A stretch of 64,000 bases of DNA from a bacterium (lineage in GTDB: Bacteria; Bacillota_I; Bacilli_A; Izemoplasmatales; Izemoplasmataceae), in the NCBI GenBank assembly GCA_018400875.1, contig JAGYLV010000001.1, positions 1 to 64,000 on the forward strand, read 5' to 3'. Position 1 is the first letter of the stretch, and each line of letters opens with the position of its first letter. Both the position numbers and the translations under genes were made by a program. Below are positions 1 to 8,187 of this stretch, in pieces. The notes under the pieces are model-generated. The model worked only from the letters and a program-made list of their open reading frames with translations. It was not told where the DNA came from and did not search any database.

Positions 1-1
1 T

Positions 2-808
2 ACATTACTCTTAGCGAAAGTCGCCTTAGACATTGAAAGTAAAAAGGTCCCCGGCGGAATTGCCGAGTGGCGTTATAAAGACGTCCCTGAAAAGCTTTGG
101 CCGATAAGGCCTTTATCTGAGTTTTGGGGGATTGGCGCCCGCATGGAAAAAAGACTCAATCAAATGAATCTATTTAGCATGGGGGATGTGGCGCACGCTT
201 CAAGGGATCATCTCGCCCGCGTCTTTGGCGTCTTGGGCGATGAACTGTATTTTCACGCCCACGGCATCGATGCGAGCGTGATCGCCGATAAAAAACGGGA
301 CATCAGACCGATGAAAAGTGTGGGGGAAGGCCAAACCTTATTTAAAGATACGCCCTTAAAAGAAGTGCTTACGATTCTCTTTGAAATCACCGATACCTTG
401 GCGGCCCGGCTTAGATATACCGGCAAAGAAGCGAAAACCGTCCATCTGGCGATTGGCTATTCGAAAGCCTATGGCGGGGGCTTTGGCCGGCAGGTCACGT
501 TGGATTTTCCCACCCGCGATCCCAAACTCTTGTTCGTGCATGTGATTGATCTATTAAACCGTTACGCCGAAGACCTCCCCGTCCGGCGCGTCAGTTTAAG
601 GCTCACGGGTCTCGTGGATTTTTCCCCCTTTGACCAACTTGACTTTTTCTCTGAACGCGCCGCCAAAGCGAGTGAAGAGCGTTTCTTAAACGCCTTAGAC
701 CAAGTCCATGCCAGATACGGGAAGAAGTATGCCTTAAGACTTTCCAGTTATCTAGACGGCGGCACCTTAAAAGACCGGCTGGCTTTAGTGGGAGGCCATC
801 ATGGATAG
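2..808 (+). CDS. Y-family DNA polymerase (UvrX/UmuC-like), 5' end outside window
   Basis: Translesion DNA polymerase of the Y family, C-terminal part only. The frame is open from base 2, well before the first ATG at 143, and the residues before that ATG (IAEWRYKDVPEKLWPIRPL, then FWGIGARMEKRL) match the region following the palm domain in Bacillus UvrX/YqjW-type polymerases, where WGIG..ME.RL is the helix-hairpin-helix of the thumb. The rest is the thumb and little-finger domain that contacts template DNA. The catalytic acidic residues lie upstream of the window and cannot be checked. The last 8 bases overlap the YolD-like gene, an arrangement common for this family and suggesting co-expression after DNA damage. 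Family assignment is firm; the exact subfamily is inferred. Confidence 0.9.
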   Translation, partial: TLLLAKVALDIESKKVPGGIAEWRYKDVPEKLWPIRPLSEFWGIGARMEKRLNQMNLFSMGDVAHASRDHLARVFGVLGDELYFHAHGIDASVIADKKRDIRPMKSVGEGQTLFKDTPLKEVLTILFEITDTLAARLRYTGKEAKTVHLAIGYSKAYGGGFGRQVTLDFPTRDPKLLFVHVIDLLNRYAEDLPVRRVSLRLTGLVDFSPFDQLDFFSERAAKASEERFLNALDQVHARYGKKYALRLSSYLDGGTLKDRLALVGGHHG

Positions 809-1121
809 AGTCTATCACGACCGGCGGATGCTGAAATGGCTCCCCTTTGATGCGTTACCGGAACAACACGGCTATTTAAAAGCGGTCTATGACGCCTTTG
901 ACTTAATGACCAAACCCGCCTTACTCCCCGATCAGATCGAGTATTTAAACTACCGCATTGAAGAAGCCTTTCACACGCAAGAAAGCATCACCCTCACCGT
1001 CTTTGATTCGGGACATTTAAAAACCGTCCAGGGGACGATCATCGGCGTCAATAAAGACGCGCAACTTTTAATGGTGGGCGCTGAAAAGGTCCCGTTTGAC
1101 GATATCATTGAACTCACTTAA
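801..1121 (+). CDS. YolD-like family protein
   Basis: A 106-residue protein of the YolD-like family, usually encoded beside UvrX/UmuC-type Y-family polymerases in Bacillota. The N-terminus (DRRMLKWLPFDALPEQ) and the C-terminal beta-rich part (GTIIGVNKDAQLLMVGAEKVPFDDI) are typical. The family has been proposed to help or regulate the polymerase, but no biochemical activity is established. Start and upstream stop share bases 801-808, so translation is probably coupled. No signal peptide or membrane segment is seen. Confidence 0.85.
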   Translation: MDRVYHDRRMLKWLPFDALPEQHGYLKAVYDAFDLMTKPALLPDQIEYLNYRIEEAFHTQESITLTVFDSGHLKTVQGTIIGVNKDAQLLMVGAEKVPFDDIIELT

Positions 1122-1200
1122 AAGGCTTGGCAAAATCATTAACCTATGCTAAAGTTTTCATAGGTCCTTTAACGCATGCCCGTGAGCAAGCGAAGGTTGC

Positions 1201-1242
1201 AAGCGTAAACGCTTTTTGAAGGTACCTCGGGGTACCTTTTTT
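1201..1242 (+). terminator. Rho-independent terminator after the polymerase/YolD operon
   Basis: Two consecutive hairpins close the operon. AAGCG/CGCTT (1201-1214) is followed by a short T run, and AAGGTACC/GGTACCTT with a four-base loop (1219-1238) is followed by TTTT. The second is the better terminator. The stretch upstream (1122-1200) holds a further stem, CCTATG/CATAGG at 1143-1164, with no assigned role. Confidence 0.8.
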
Positions 1243-1336
1243 AATACCTAAATAGGGAGGCTAAACCGGTAAAATCGATCAAAAAAACCCCGAGTTCCTC
1301 AACTTAACAAAAAATAAACATTAAGGGCCTAAAGCG

Positions 1337-1365
1337 TTTACAAAACTCGTAACACACCGTATAAT
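1337..1365 (+). promoter_or_regulatory. Sigma-A promoter of the nucleoside uptake operon
   Basis: TTTACA at 1337-1342 and TATAAT at 1360-1365 are separated by 17 bases, 26 bases before the lipoprotein start codon. A good AGGAGG ribosome site follows at 1379-1384. The first half of the 1122-1390 gap carries the preceding terminator. Confidence 0.8.
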
Positions 1366-1390
1366 AAAACAAAAAAATAGGAGGCACCAA

Positions 1391-2470
1391 ATGAAAAGAA
1401 TTTTCATGCTTTTAGCTGCCATTACGGTAGTCTTTACGCTCGCCGCATGTGGCGGAGCAGACACCTATGAAATCGCCATGATTACCGATGCCGGTGACAT
1501 TGACGATGAATCCTTTAACCAAGGAACGTGGGAAGGGATCGTGGAATACGCGGAAGCCAATGATTTGACGCACCGCTATTACCGTCCGGCTGAAGTGTCC
1601 AACGAAGCCTACATTGAAACCATTAACTTGGCCATTGAAGGCGGCGCTAAAATCGTCGTTACACCAGGTTTCTTATTTGAACCCGCCATTTATGAATCCC
1701 AACAAAATCATCCGGATGTTAACTTCGTCCTCATTGATGGGGTTCCTCATCCTGGTGACTTCGCGACCTTTAACGTTGCCGATAACACCGTTTCCATTTT
1801 ATTTGATGAACATGAATCAGGCTTCTTAGCTGGGTATGCGGCTGTTAAAGATGGCTATACGGACTTAGGCTTCATGGGCGGTATTGCCGTACCTGCCGTG
1901 GTTCGCTTTGGGGTTGGCTTCATCGCCGGCGTTCATTACGCCGCTGAAGAAAGCGGCGCCAATGTCAGCTTCCCTGATAACCGCTTTACTTACCTCGGAA
2001 ACTTTGATGCCAGTGATGAGCACAAAACCCGCGCGCTGGCTTGGTTTGAAGAAGGCACTGAAATTATCTTTGCCGCAGCCGGTGGAGCTGGCTCATCCGT
2101 CATCAGTGCGGCGGAAGACAGTGGCAACATGATGATCGGGGTCGACGTCGATCAAGGGGGCCTTTCTGATGTCGTCTTAACATCCGCGATGAAAGATTTA
2201 GGCGCCGTGGTTCAACAAGCGTTAGACGCTCACTTTAATGAATCATTCCCGGGCGGTGAAACGCAAGTGAAAGATGCAGCAACTGAAGGGGTCGCATTAC
2301 CATTTGCTACCTCACGCTTTGACTCATTCACTGAAGCCGAATACAATGCCATCTTCGATGAAATTGCAGCCGGTGATGTCGTCGTTCCTGCGACCTATGC
2401 CGAACTCACAAGCTTCTTAGATGATTTAGGCATTGCCACCCCGATTCAAGAAAGCACGGTTACTCCTTAA
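1391..2470 (+). CDS. BMP-family nucleoside-binding lipoprotein
   Basis: Extracytoplasmic solute-binding lipoprotein of the basic membrane protein family (TmpC/Med/NupN type), the capture subunit of nucleoside ABC importers. Residues 1-20 are a lipoprotein signal peptide ending in the lipobox LAAC; the cysteine would be lipidated and anchor the protein outside the membrane. Mature residues begin with the family signature ITDAGDIDDESFNQGTWEGI, and GVDVDQGG is the family's sugar/base-binding loop. Length (359) is normal. It is followed by an ATPase and two permeases of the same transporter type, and has its own strong promoter. Nucleoside specificity is inferred from family and context. Confidence 0.9.
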   Translation: MKRIFMLLAAITVVFTLAACGGADTYEIAMITDAGDIDDESFNQGTWEGIVEYAEANDLTHRYYRPAEVSNEAYIETINLAIEGGAKIVVTPGFLFEPAIYESQQNHPDVNFVLIDGVPHPGDFATFNVADNTVSILFDEHESGFLAGYAAVKDGYTDLGFMGGIAVPAVVRFGVGFIAGVHYAAEESGANVSFPDNRFTYLGNFDASDEHKTRALAWFEEGTEIIFAAAGGAGSSVISAAEDSGNMMIGVDVDQGGLSDVVLTSAMKDLGAVVQQALDAHFNESFPGGETQVKDAATEGVALPFATSRFDSFTEAEYNAIFDEIAAGDVVVPATYAELTSFLDDLGIATPIQESTVTP

Positions 2471-2484
2471 TATAATCCAAACTT

Positions 2485-2512
2485 AAAAAAGGAAAGTTCG
2501 CTTTCCTTTTTT
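2485..2512 (+). terminator. Terminator-like hairpin between lipoprotein and ATPase genes
   Basis: An A-rich/T-rich stem containing GGAAAG-TTCG-CTTTCC followed by TTTTTT lies 15 bases after the lipoprotein stop and 20 bases before the ATPase start. No new promoter is visible between them, so it most likely acts as a partial terminator or mRNA-stabilising end that leaves the lipoprotein mRNA in excess over the transporter core. Confidence 0.8.
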
Positions 2513-2532
2513 AAACACATAAGAGGTGACGC

Positions 2533-4056
2533 ATGATTCCTGTCATTGAAATGAATGGCATCACGAAAGAATTTCCTGGCATCATCGCCAATGACAATAT
2601 CACCCTCTCGGTCCAAGAAGGCGAGATTCATGCTTTGCTGGGGGAAAATGGGGCTGGAAAGAGCACACTGATGAGTGTGCTCTTTGGCCTTTACCGAGCT
2701 GAAAAAGGCAAGATATTCGTCCGCGGTGAAGAAGTGGATATTAAAAATCCAAACGATGCCAACGAACTTGGGATTGGGATGGTCCATCAACACTTTAAAC
2801 TCGTCGATACGTTTAGTGTGTTGGACAATATTATTTTGGGATATGAGGATGTGGATAGAGGATTTTTGAAAAAAGACGAAGCCCGTGAAAGAATTATCGA
2901 GCTGAGTGCCCAGTACAAACTCAAAATTGATCCGGATGCCCTCATCCGGGATATTTCGGTGGGCCAGCAACAACGGGTGGAAATTTTAAAAATGTTGTAT
3001 CGAGATTCCAATATTCTAATCTTTGATGAACCAACCGCCGTATTAACGCCTCAAGAGATTGAAGAGCTCATGAAAATCATGAAGTCCTTAGTCAAAGAAG
3101 GCCGTTCAATCATCTTGATTACGCACAAGCTCAATGAGATTCAAATGGTGGCCGACCGGGTGACGATCCTCCGTAAAGGGAAAAAAATCGATACCTTGAA
3201 CGTCAAAGATGCGACCAACGAAATGCTCGCCGAGCGCATGGTTGGCCGGAAAGTCTTATTTGACTTAAAAAAAGAAGCGCACACGCCGGGTGAAGAAGTC
3301 TTTGCCTGTGAGAACTTAGTCATGCGCGATGAAAAAACCCAAAAAGCCGTCGTTAATGATATGCATTTTGCCCTCAGAAAAGGGGAAATCTTAACGATTG
3401 CCGGCATTGAAGGCAACGGGCAGACCGAACTGGTGTATGGGCTGACTGGGCTTAAACCATTAGAGGCCGGCACTGTCACGTTAAACGATCAAGACATTAC
3501 GCATGAAAAAATACTGACCCGTAATCTCATGGGGCTCGCGCACATTCCGGAAGACCGCCAAAAATTTGGCTTAGTCCTCGATTATACCTTGCAAGAAAAC
3601 CTCATCTTGCATACGTATTTTGATGCGCGCTTCCAAGAACGTGGGTTCTTGAAAAAAGATGCAATCTTAGAATTTGCCGAAGAGGTCATCGAAAAATACG
3701 ATGTCCGCAGTTCAAACGGCCCGACTTCCATGGCCCGCTCGATGTCGGGGGGGAATCAACAAAAAGCCATCTTAGGCCGGGAGATTGAACGCGGTACCGA
3801 TGTGATCATCGCCGTGCAACCTACCCGGGGACTTGACGTGGGGGCGATTGAATTCATTCATACCGAACTGTTAGCCCTCCGCGATCAAGGCAAAGCAATT
3901 TTACTAATTTCTCTAGAACTCGATGAAGTCATGCGTTTATCCGACCGCATCATCGTCATGTATGAAGGCGAACATGTGGGCGAATTTGATCCGGATCAAA
4001 CCAGTCCCGAAGAACTGGGGCTGTACATGTCAGGCTCGCACCGGAAGGAGGCCTAA
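2533..4056 (+). CDS. nupO: Nucleoside ABC transporter ATP-binding protein (NupO/YufO type)
   Basis: Cytoplasmic ATPase with two fused ABC modules, the architecture used by BMP-dependent nucleoside importers and sugar importers of the RbsA type. Module 1 has Walker A GENGAGKST (about residue 38), signature VGQQQR and Walker B LIFDEPT. Module 2 has the degenerate Walker A typical of these proteins (GIEGNGQTE), signature SGGNQQK and VIIAVQPTRGLD. In module 2 the Walker B glutamate is replaced by glutamine, so one site is probably weak, as often seen in this family. The start is supported by GAGGTG ahead of ATG 2533. It is followed after 3 bases by its permease partner. Confidence 0.9.
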   Translation: MIPVIEMNGITKEFPGIIANDNITLSVQEGEIHALLGENGAGKSTLMSVLFGLYRAEKGKIFVRGEEVDIKNPNDANELGIGMVHQHFKLVDTFSVLDNIILGYEDVDRGFLKKDEARERIIELSAQYKLKIDPDALIRDISVGQQQRVEILKMLYRDSNILIFDEPTAVLTPQEIEELMKIMKSLVKEGRSIILITHKLNEIQMVADRVTILRKGKKIDTLNVKDATNEMLAERMVGRKVLFDLKKEAHTPGEEVFACENLVMRDEKTQKAVVNDMHFALRKGEILTIAGIEGNGQTELVYGLTGLKPLEAGTVTLNDQDITHEKILTRNLMGLAHIPEDRQKFGLVLDYTLQENLILHTYFDARFQERGFLKKDAILEFAEEVIEKYDVRSSNGPTSMARSMSGGNQQKAILGREIERGTDVIIAVQPTRGLDVGAIEFIHTELLALRDQGKAILLISLELDEVMRLSDRIIVMYEGEHVGEFDPDQTSPEELGLYMSGSHRKEA

Positions 4057-4059
4057 CCG

Positions 4060-5187
4060 ATGCGCGAAAAAACATGGGTCGATGGCCTCTTAGATTATTT
4101 TTTGGATTCGTCCACGGCCGTCAAAATCCTCGCCAGTATCATCGCCATCATCGGCGGGTTACTGGTCGGCCTTGTGATTATGCTTGTCTTAGATCCAAGC
4201 CGCGCCTTTGCGGGCTTTAGTACGATTCTTTTTGGGCTTTTTAGAAACGGCACCCAATCGATTGGCAATATGCTTTATTACGCGGTCCCCATCATCCTCA
4301 CGGGATTATCGGTGGCCTTTGCCTTTCGCACGGGGCTCTTTAACATCGGCGCCACCGGTCAACTGACGTTTGGGGCATTCTTTGCGGTGTATGTAGGGAT
4401 TAACTGGACCTTTTTAGGAAGTTTCCACTGGGTCGTCGCCCTCTTAGCAGGCGGCCTCGCCGGCGCGTTTTGGGGGATGATCCCAGGGATGCTGAAAGCT
4501 TTCCGTAATGTGAATGAAGTGGTGGCTTCCATCATGCTCAATTATGTGGCCATGTATTTTTCCACACTCATGGTCAAAACCTTGATTTATAACCGTTCCG
4601 TCGCCCGCGCGTTTGGGCCGGCGGAAAGTGCCCTGATTCCCAAAGGGTTCTTTGACACCTTAACCAATGGGTCAAGCCTTAATTATGGATTATTTGTCGC
4701 CTTTTTAGTCACCGCCATCTTACATATCATCCTTTCTAAAACCACGTTTGGCTTCCAGCTTAAAAGCGTCGGGTTTAACCGGGATGCCTCGCGTTATGCG
4801 GGGATGAATGAAAAACGCAATATCATCTTAGCGATGACCATTGCCGGATTTGTCAGTGGGCTGGCAGGGGCCATCATGTTTTTAGTCCCGGGCCGCTTTT
4901 TGACCATTGAAAGCAATCTCCTTCAAGAAGGCTTCACCGGCATTGCAGTATCTCTCTTAGGCCTTTCCAGTCCGATTGGTGTTTTAATCGCGGGTATTTT
5001 TTATGGGTCGTTAGAGATCGGTGGGTTTTACTTGCAAGTGACTACCAACTTTGTGCCAGAACTCATAGAAATCATCATTGCGGCGATCATTTATATCAGT
5101 GCGCTTGCGCTCTTTTTCCAAAATGCGATTTATAAAACCTTAAAAAAACGCAAAGACGCCCGCTTAGCGGAGGTGCCCCATGAGTGA
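4060..5187 (+). CDS. nupP: Nucleoside ABC transporter permease (NupP/YufP type)
   Basis: Membrane subunit of the BranchP/YufP family. About eight to ten hydrophobic segments run from residue 20 to 360, with the family motif GLSVAFAFRTGLFNIGATGQ near residue 85 and NVNEVVASIMLNY near residue 150, the cytoplasmic loop contacting the ATPase. It begins 3 bases after the ATPase stop and its last 8 bases overlap the second permease, so the two permeases are translationally coupled and should form a heterodimer. Confidence 0.9.
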   Translation: MREKTWVDGLLDYFLDSSTAVKILASIIAIIGGLLVGLVIMLVLDPSRAFAGFSTILFGLFRNGTQSIGNMLYYAVPIILTGLSVAFAFRTGLFNIGATGQLTFGAFFAVYVGINWTFLGSFHWVVALLAGGLAGAFWGMIPGMLKAFRNVNEVVASIMLNYVAMYFSTLMVKTLIYNRSVARAFGPAESALIPKGFFDTLTNGSSLNYGLFVAFLVTAILHIILSKTTFGFQLKSVGFNRDASRYAGMNEKRNIILAMTIAGFVSGLAGAIMFLVPGRFLTIESNLLQEGFTGIAVSLLGLSSPIGVLIAGIFYGSLEIGGFYLQVTTNFVPELIEIIIAAIIYISALALFFQNAIYKTLKKRKDARLAEVPHE

Positions 5188-6148
5188 ACTCTTTGATACG
5201 TTAAACTTTCTCATTCCCTTAATCATTGCCTCGATGGTGCCTCTCAGTTTAGTCGCTTTAGGCGGACTCTTTTCTGAGCGCTCGGGGGTCATCAACATTG
5301 CCTTAGAAGGAATCATGGTCATGGGAGGCTTTGTCGGGATTGTTTTGATGCGCGTCTTAGTCGATTCAGGCTTGCCCTTGCAAGTCATCAGTTTGATTGG
5401 GCTTTTAACCGGCGCCATCGTCGGGGTGGGCTATGCGGCGCTGCATGCGTTTGCCAGTGTCACGATGAAATCCAACCAAATCATTTCCGCCACCGCCCTT
5501 AACTTATTTGCCCCCGCCTTATCGGTGTTTATCGCCCGCATCTTTTTTGGGACCTCCAACATCAATTTAGGGGGGAATTATACGATCAATGAAGTGCCAC
5601 TTTTATCAAGCATTCCGATCATCGGCCCGTGGTTTTTTGAAAGTGCCTATTTATCGACCTATTTAGGCATCGTCATCTTCATCGTCGCCATTACGTTTCT
5701 TTATAAAACGAAATTGGGCCTCAGGATCCGTGCCTGCGGGGAAAACCCACAAGCGGCCGATTCCTTAGGCGTTAATGTCTATAAAATTCGCTATTTAGGC
5801 GTTTTAATCTCGGGAGCCTTAGCGGGAATGGGCGGGGTCATCTTTGTCTTATCGTTTGCCACGCGCTTCCAAGGGACCGTGGCGGGATTTGGCTTCTTAG
5901 CCCTCGCGGTCATGATCTTCGGCCAATGGAAACCCCGTGGCATCTTGATGGCCGCCCTCTTTTTTGCGACGGTGAGGGTCATTGCCAATGCGTACACGGC
6001 CATCCCAGGTTTGCGAGATTTATCCATCCCTTCAGAAATCTATAGTATGTTGCCGTATATCATCACCCTCGTCGTGCTCGCGTTTGCGTCGAAAAATTCC
6101 CGCGCGCCGAAAGCCGCGGGTGAACCCTACGACGCAGGAAAAAGGTAA
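5180..6148 (+). CDS. nupQ: Nucleoside ABC transporter permease (NupQ/YufQ type)
   Basis: Second membrane subunit of the same importer. The N-terminal FSERSGVINIALEGIMVMGGF is the hallmark of the YufQ-type permease, and MKSNQIISATALNLF corresponds to the ATPase-coupling region. Hydrophobic segments span the protein and the length (322) is usual. Start ATG 5180 lies inside the end of the first permease gene. It is followed after only 3 bases by a GntR-type regulator, indicating one transcript. Confidence 0.9.
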   Translation: MSELFDTLNFLIPLIIASMVPLSLVALGGLFSERSGVINIALEGIMVMGGFVGIVLMRVLVDSGLPLQVISLIGLLTGAIVGVGYAALHAFASVTMKSNQIISATALNLFAPALSVFIARIFFGTSNINLGGNYTINEVPLLSSIPIIGPWFFESAYLSTYLGIVIFIVAITFLYKTKLGLRIRACGENPQAADSLGVNVYKIRYLGVLISGALAGMGGVIFVLSFATRFQGTVAGFGFLALAVMIFGQWKPRGILMAALFFATVRVIANAYTAIPGLRDLSIPSEIYSMLPYIITLVVLAFASKNSRAPKAAGEPYDAGKR

Positions 6149-6151
6149 ATC

Positions 6152-6763
6152 ATGGAAAAAGCGGATGCCAGGTATCTTTCGATAGCCTACCAAATTGCCA
6201 AACGCATCGTCAGCGGCGAACTCAGTGAAGGAAGCCGTCTTTCAGGGCGCACGCTTTTATCCAGTGAATATCAAGTCTCATCCGAAACCATCCGCAAAGC
6301 CATCAAAGTCTTAGAAACCTACGGCGTGGTGGAAAGTAAAGAACGCTCCGGCATTGTCATCCTTTCGCAAAAAGAAGCCGAGAGCTACATGAATCGCTAC
6401 GTCACGCAAAAAGAAGACCGGCGGCTCATCAAAGATACCGAAGAAGCCTTAAAAGAACTCTCCCACGCCGAAAGTAAAGCCCAACACTTAGCGCGTAAAC
6501 TCATCAGTGTCACACGAACCGGATTTTTCCCGTTTGATTTTTTTACCCTCGATGTGCATGAGGCAAACCCCCATGTGGGAAAAACCCTCCAAGAGCTCGA
6601 TTTGAAACGCCAAACCGGAGCATTGGTCATTGGCTATGAAAAAGACGGCCTATTTTACCAAAACCCGGCGGCGACGTTATCGATAGAAGCGGCGATGACG
6701 CTTTATTTACTGGGCGACTTGACCGTTCAAAAGAAAACGGAGGAATACTTGTATGGAGAATAA
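6152..6763 (+). CDS. GntR-type regulator with C-terminal RCK_C domain (BusR-like)
   Basis: DNA-binding regulator with an N-terminal GntR winged helix (residues 7-75; LLSSEYQVSSETIRKAIKVL is the helix-turn-helix), a helical linker (about 75-115) and a C-terminal TrkA-C/RCK_C domain (about 130-200; HVGKTLQELDLKRQTGALVI). This domain order is that of BusR, a c-di-AMP-sensing repressor in streptococci and lactococci. That this protein senses c-di-AMP is inference. It sits 3 bases behind the nucleoside transporter and overlaps the next membrane protein gene, so it is probably cotranscribed with what it controls. Confidence 0.8.
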   Translation: MEKADARYLSIAYQIAKRIVSGELSEGSRLSGRTLLSSEYQVSSETIRKAIKVLETYGVVESKERSGIVILSQKEAESYMNRYVTQKEDRRLIKDTEEALKELSHAESKAQHLARKLISVTRTGFFPFDFFTLDVHEANPHVGKTLQELDLKRQTGALVIGYEKDGLFYQNPAATLSIEAAMTLYLLGDLTVQKKTEEYLYGE

Positions 6764-7034
6764 TCGACTTAAGACGTGGCTCATCACACTCATGGGGATC
6801 GCTTTACTCAGCCTTCCCGCCGCCTATTTCCTTGATGTGGGCATTGCCAGTGCCCTGATTTCGGTAGTTTTACCTTTCGGGGTCATTTCGTATTTACTCG
6901 TCAGGGGACTTAGCCAAGAAGAGCGAAGTGAAGTGGCAGGACTCATTAAGCTCACCCAGTGGTTTTACATCAGTCTACTGGTCACTGGGGCCCTCTTAAT
7001 GGTTCTCATCGGCATCATCTTTTCTGGCGGATAG
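6753..7034 (+). CDS. Small three-TM membrane protein, unknown function
   Basis: A 93-residue hydrophobic protein with three predicted membrane segments (about residues 9-28, 30-50 and 68-90) and a short charged loop LSQEERSEVAGL between the second and third. It is not recognised as a named family. It overlaps the GntR/RCK_C gene by 11 bases and ends the nucleoside operon just before a terminator, so it may serve the regulator or the transporter. No catalytic motif is seen. Confidence 0.7.
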   Translation: MENNRLKTWLITLMGIALLSLPAAYFLDVGIASALISVVLPFGVISYLLVRGLSQEERSEVAGLIKLTQWFYISLLVTGALLMVLIGIIFSGG

Positions 7035-7044
7035 AAGCCAAAAA

Positions 7045-7077
7045 AAAACATCGACTCCGGTCGATGTTTTTATTTTT
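7045..7077. terminator. Bidirectional terminator between convergent genes
   Basis: Stem AAAACATCGAC / GTCGATGTTTT around a TCCG loop (7045-7070), with T runs on the plus side and an A run (T run on minus) at 7041-7048. It closes both the nucleoside operon and the minus-strand Xre gene, whose stop codon is at 7070. Confidence 0.85.
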
Positions 7078-7381
7078 TAGGTTTTCTGAGGGTTGAGAAT
7101 AAGGCAATAAAATCGTGTTGTTCTTCCATGGCCAGCTTTTGAAAGGCATCGATGAGATCATTGGTGTGATCGATGAACACGTTGCCTTCTTTTAAGTAGG
7201 TGACATTGACGTTTAAAGCGTGCGCGAATTTTTGCAGTAAGTCTTCACTGGGCATTTTCCGTGAGCGCTCGATGACCACCAAATCTTGATGACTGATGCC
7301 CACGGCATCCGCCACTTCAGTGATGGACTTGTTTTTTTGTTTACGCACCTTTTGAATGCGCTTGCCGGCGGATTCAACCAC
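7070..7381 (-). CDS. Xre-family helix-turn-helix protein
   Basis: A 103-residue protein with an N-terminal Xre HTH (residues 6-62: RIQKVRKQKNKSITEVADAVGISHQDLVVIERSRKMP in pieces) and an uncharacterised C-terminal tail with HDFIALFSTLRKPKK. It starts at GTG 7381, overlapping the stop of the preceding GNAT gene by 8 bases, with no strong ribosome site of its own; translational coupling is likely. Its targets cannot be told from the sequence. Confidence 0.75.
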   Translation of the reverse strand: MVESAGKRIQKVRKQKNKSITEVADAVGISHQDLVVIERSRKMPSEDLLQKFAHALNVNVTYLKEGNVFIDHTNDLIDAFQKLAMEEQHDFIALFSTLRKPKK

Positions 7382-7649
7382 CGAATATCACGTCTTCATA
7401 TTCACTGTAACGCTCAAAGGCTTTGACCACATACGAACACTTGGGCCGGATTTTTAAGCCTTCTTGACGGGCAAAATGCGCCAAATGATCGAGGAGCTGT
7501 TTGGCAATGCCTTGGCCTCTTAAAGAAGGATCAACCACCGTGGATGTGGCGATAATGACGCCATCTTCAGCGGGTTTATAAATGATTTTGGCAAATGGAT
7601 CATCTTCGGGGCCATGGTAAAACATGGTGCCAGATTTTTCAAAGGTCAT
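7374..7649 (-). CDS. GNAT-like N-acetyltransferase, YjdJ type
   Basis: Short GNAT-fold protein of the YjdJ/NATD1 group (91 residues). Central VDPSLRGQGIAKQLLDHLAHFAR is the acetyl-CoA-binding motif A, and LKIRPKCSYVVKAFERYSEY is the group's C-terminal signature. The start was set at ATG 7649 because AAGGAGGG lies just upstream; an upstream ATG pair has no such site. It is cotranscribed with the Xre gene and divergent from the PerR-like gene. Substrate unknown. Confidence 0.8.
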   Translation of the reverse strand: MTFEKSGTMFYHGPEDDPFAKIIYKPAEDGVIIATSTVVDPSLRGQGIAKQLLDHLAHFARQEGLKIRPKCSYVVKAFERYSEYEDVIFGG

Positions 7650-7684
7650 GAAGCCCTCCTTTTGGTGTTTGAATTGATAATTCA

Positions 7685-7721
7685 TTGCGCTCATGATACA
7701 CTAATTTTGTAATGATTACAA
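7685..7721. promoter_or_regulatory. Fur/PerR-type box overlapping two divergent promoters
   Basis: TTGTAATGATTACAA (7707-7721) is a perfect 7-1-7 inverted repeat and agrees with 13 of 15 positions of the PerR box TTATAATNATTATAA. It overlaps the -10 (TGTAAT 7708-7713) of a plus promoter whose -35 is TTGCGC 7685-7690 (spacer 17). It also overlaps the -35 (TTGTAA, 7716-7721) of a minus promoter whose -10 is TATCAT at 7693-7698 (spacer 17). The PerR-like gene beginning at 7752 is therefore probably autoregulated and controls the GNAT/Xre pair. Confidence 0.75.
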
Positions 7722-7751
7722 CTTAAAACCGCGTTCATTTAGGAGTATTCT

Positions 7752-8177
7752 ATGATGCCAAACGATGCCGTATTAAAAGCCCATGGCATAAAACCATCGC
7801 TCACTCGGATGATGATTTTTGAGTACTTAAAAACCGCTCAAAAACACCCCAATGTCGATGAAATCTATCAAGCGTTGCAATCAAGGATTCCCACCCTATC
7901 TAAAACCACCGTATATAACACCTTACATTTATTCACCGAAAAAAGCATTGCCCGCGCGGTCATGCTCAAAGACCAAGAAAACCGCTACGATTTAGCGGCT
8001 CATCCGCATGCGCACTTTCAGTGTTTGCATTGCAACGAAGTCTTTGATGTGGCCATGATGCCCGATTTTGATCTAAATCAACTCATGCCCAATCACGAAA
8101 TTCAAGACGTTTCCGTACTCATCAGTGGCGTATGCGAAACCTGCAAAGCGAAAGAAGCCGCCCAAAAATCTTCATGA
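7752..8177 (+). CDS. Fur-family metalloregulator, PerR-like
   Basis: Metal-dependent repressor of the Fur family, 141 residues. The N-terminal winged helix covers residues 1-82 (LSKTTVYNTLHLF is the recognition helix). The C-terminal dimerisation domain has two CxxC pairs, CLHC and CETC, for a structural zinc, and a histidine-rich regulatory site HPHAHF. The early histidine in KHPNVDEIY matches PerR His37. PerR rather than Fur or Zur is inferred from these residues and from the box upstream. A closely spaced gene of unknown function follows on the same transcript. The stop is TGA, showing UGA is read as a stop. Confidence 0.85.
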   Translation: MMPNDAVLKAHGIKPSLTRMMIFEYLKTAQKHPNVDEIYQALQSRIPTLSKTTVYNTLHLFTEKSIARAVMLKDQENRYDLAAHPHAHFQCLHCNEVFDVAMMPDFDLNQLMPNHEIQDVSVLISGVCETCKAKEAAQKSS

Positions 8178-8187
8178 GGATACCTTG

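Noticed and set aside
1143-1242. Clustered short hairpins, considered as a CRISPR array or repeat family
   Set aside because: Stems differ in sequence and spacing; no repeat-spacer periodicity is present here or elsewhere in the window, and no cas gene was found.
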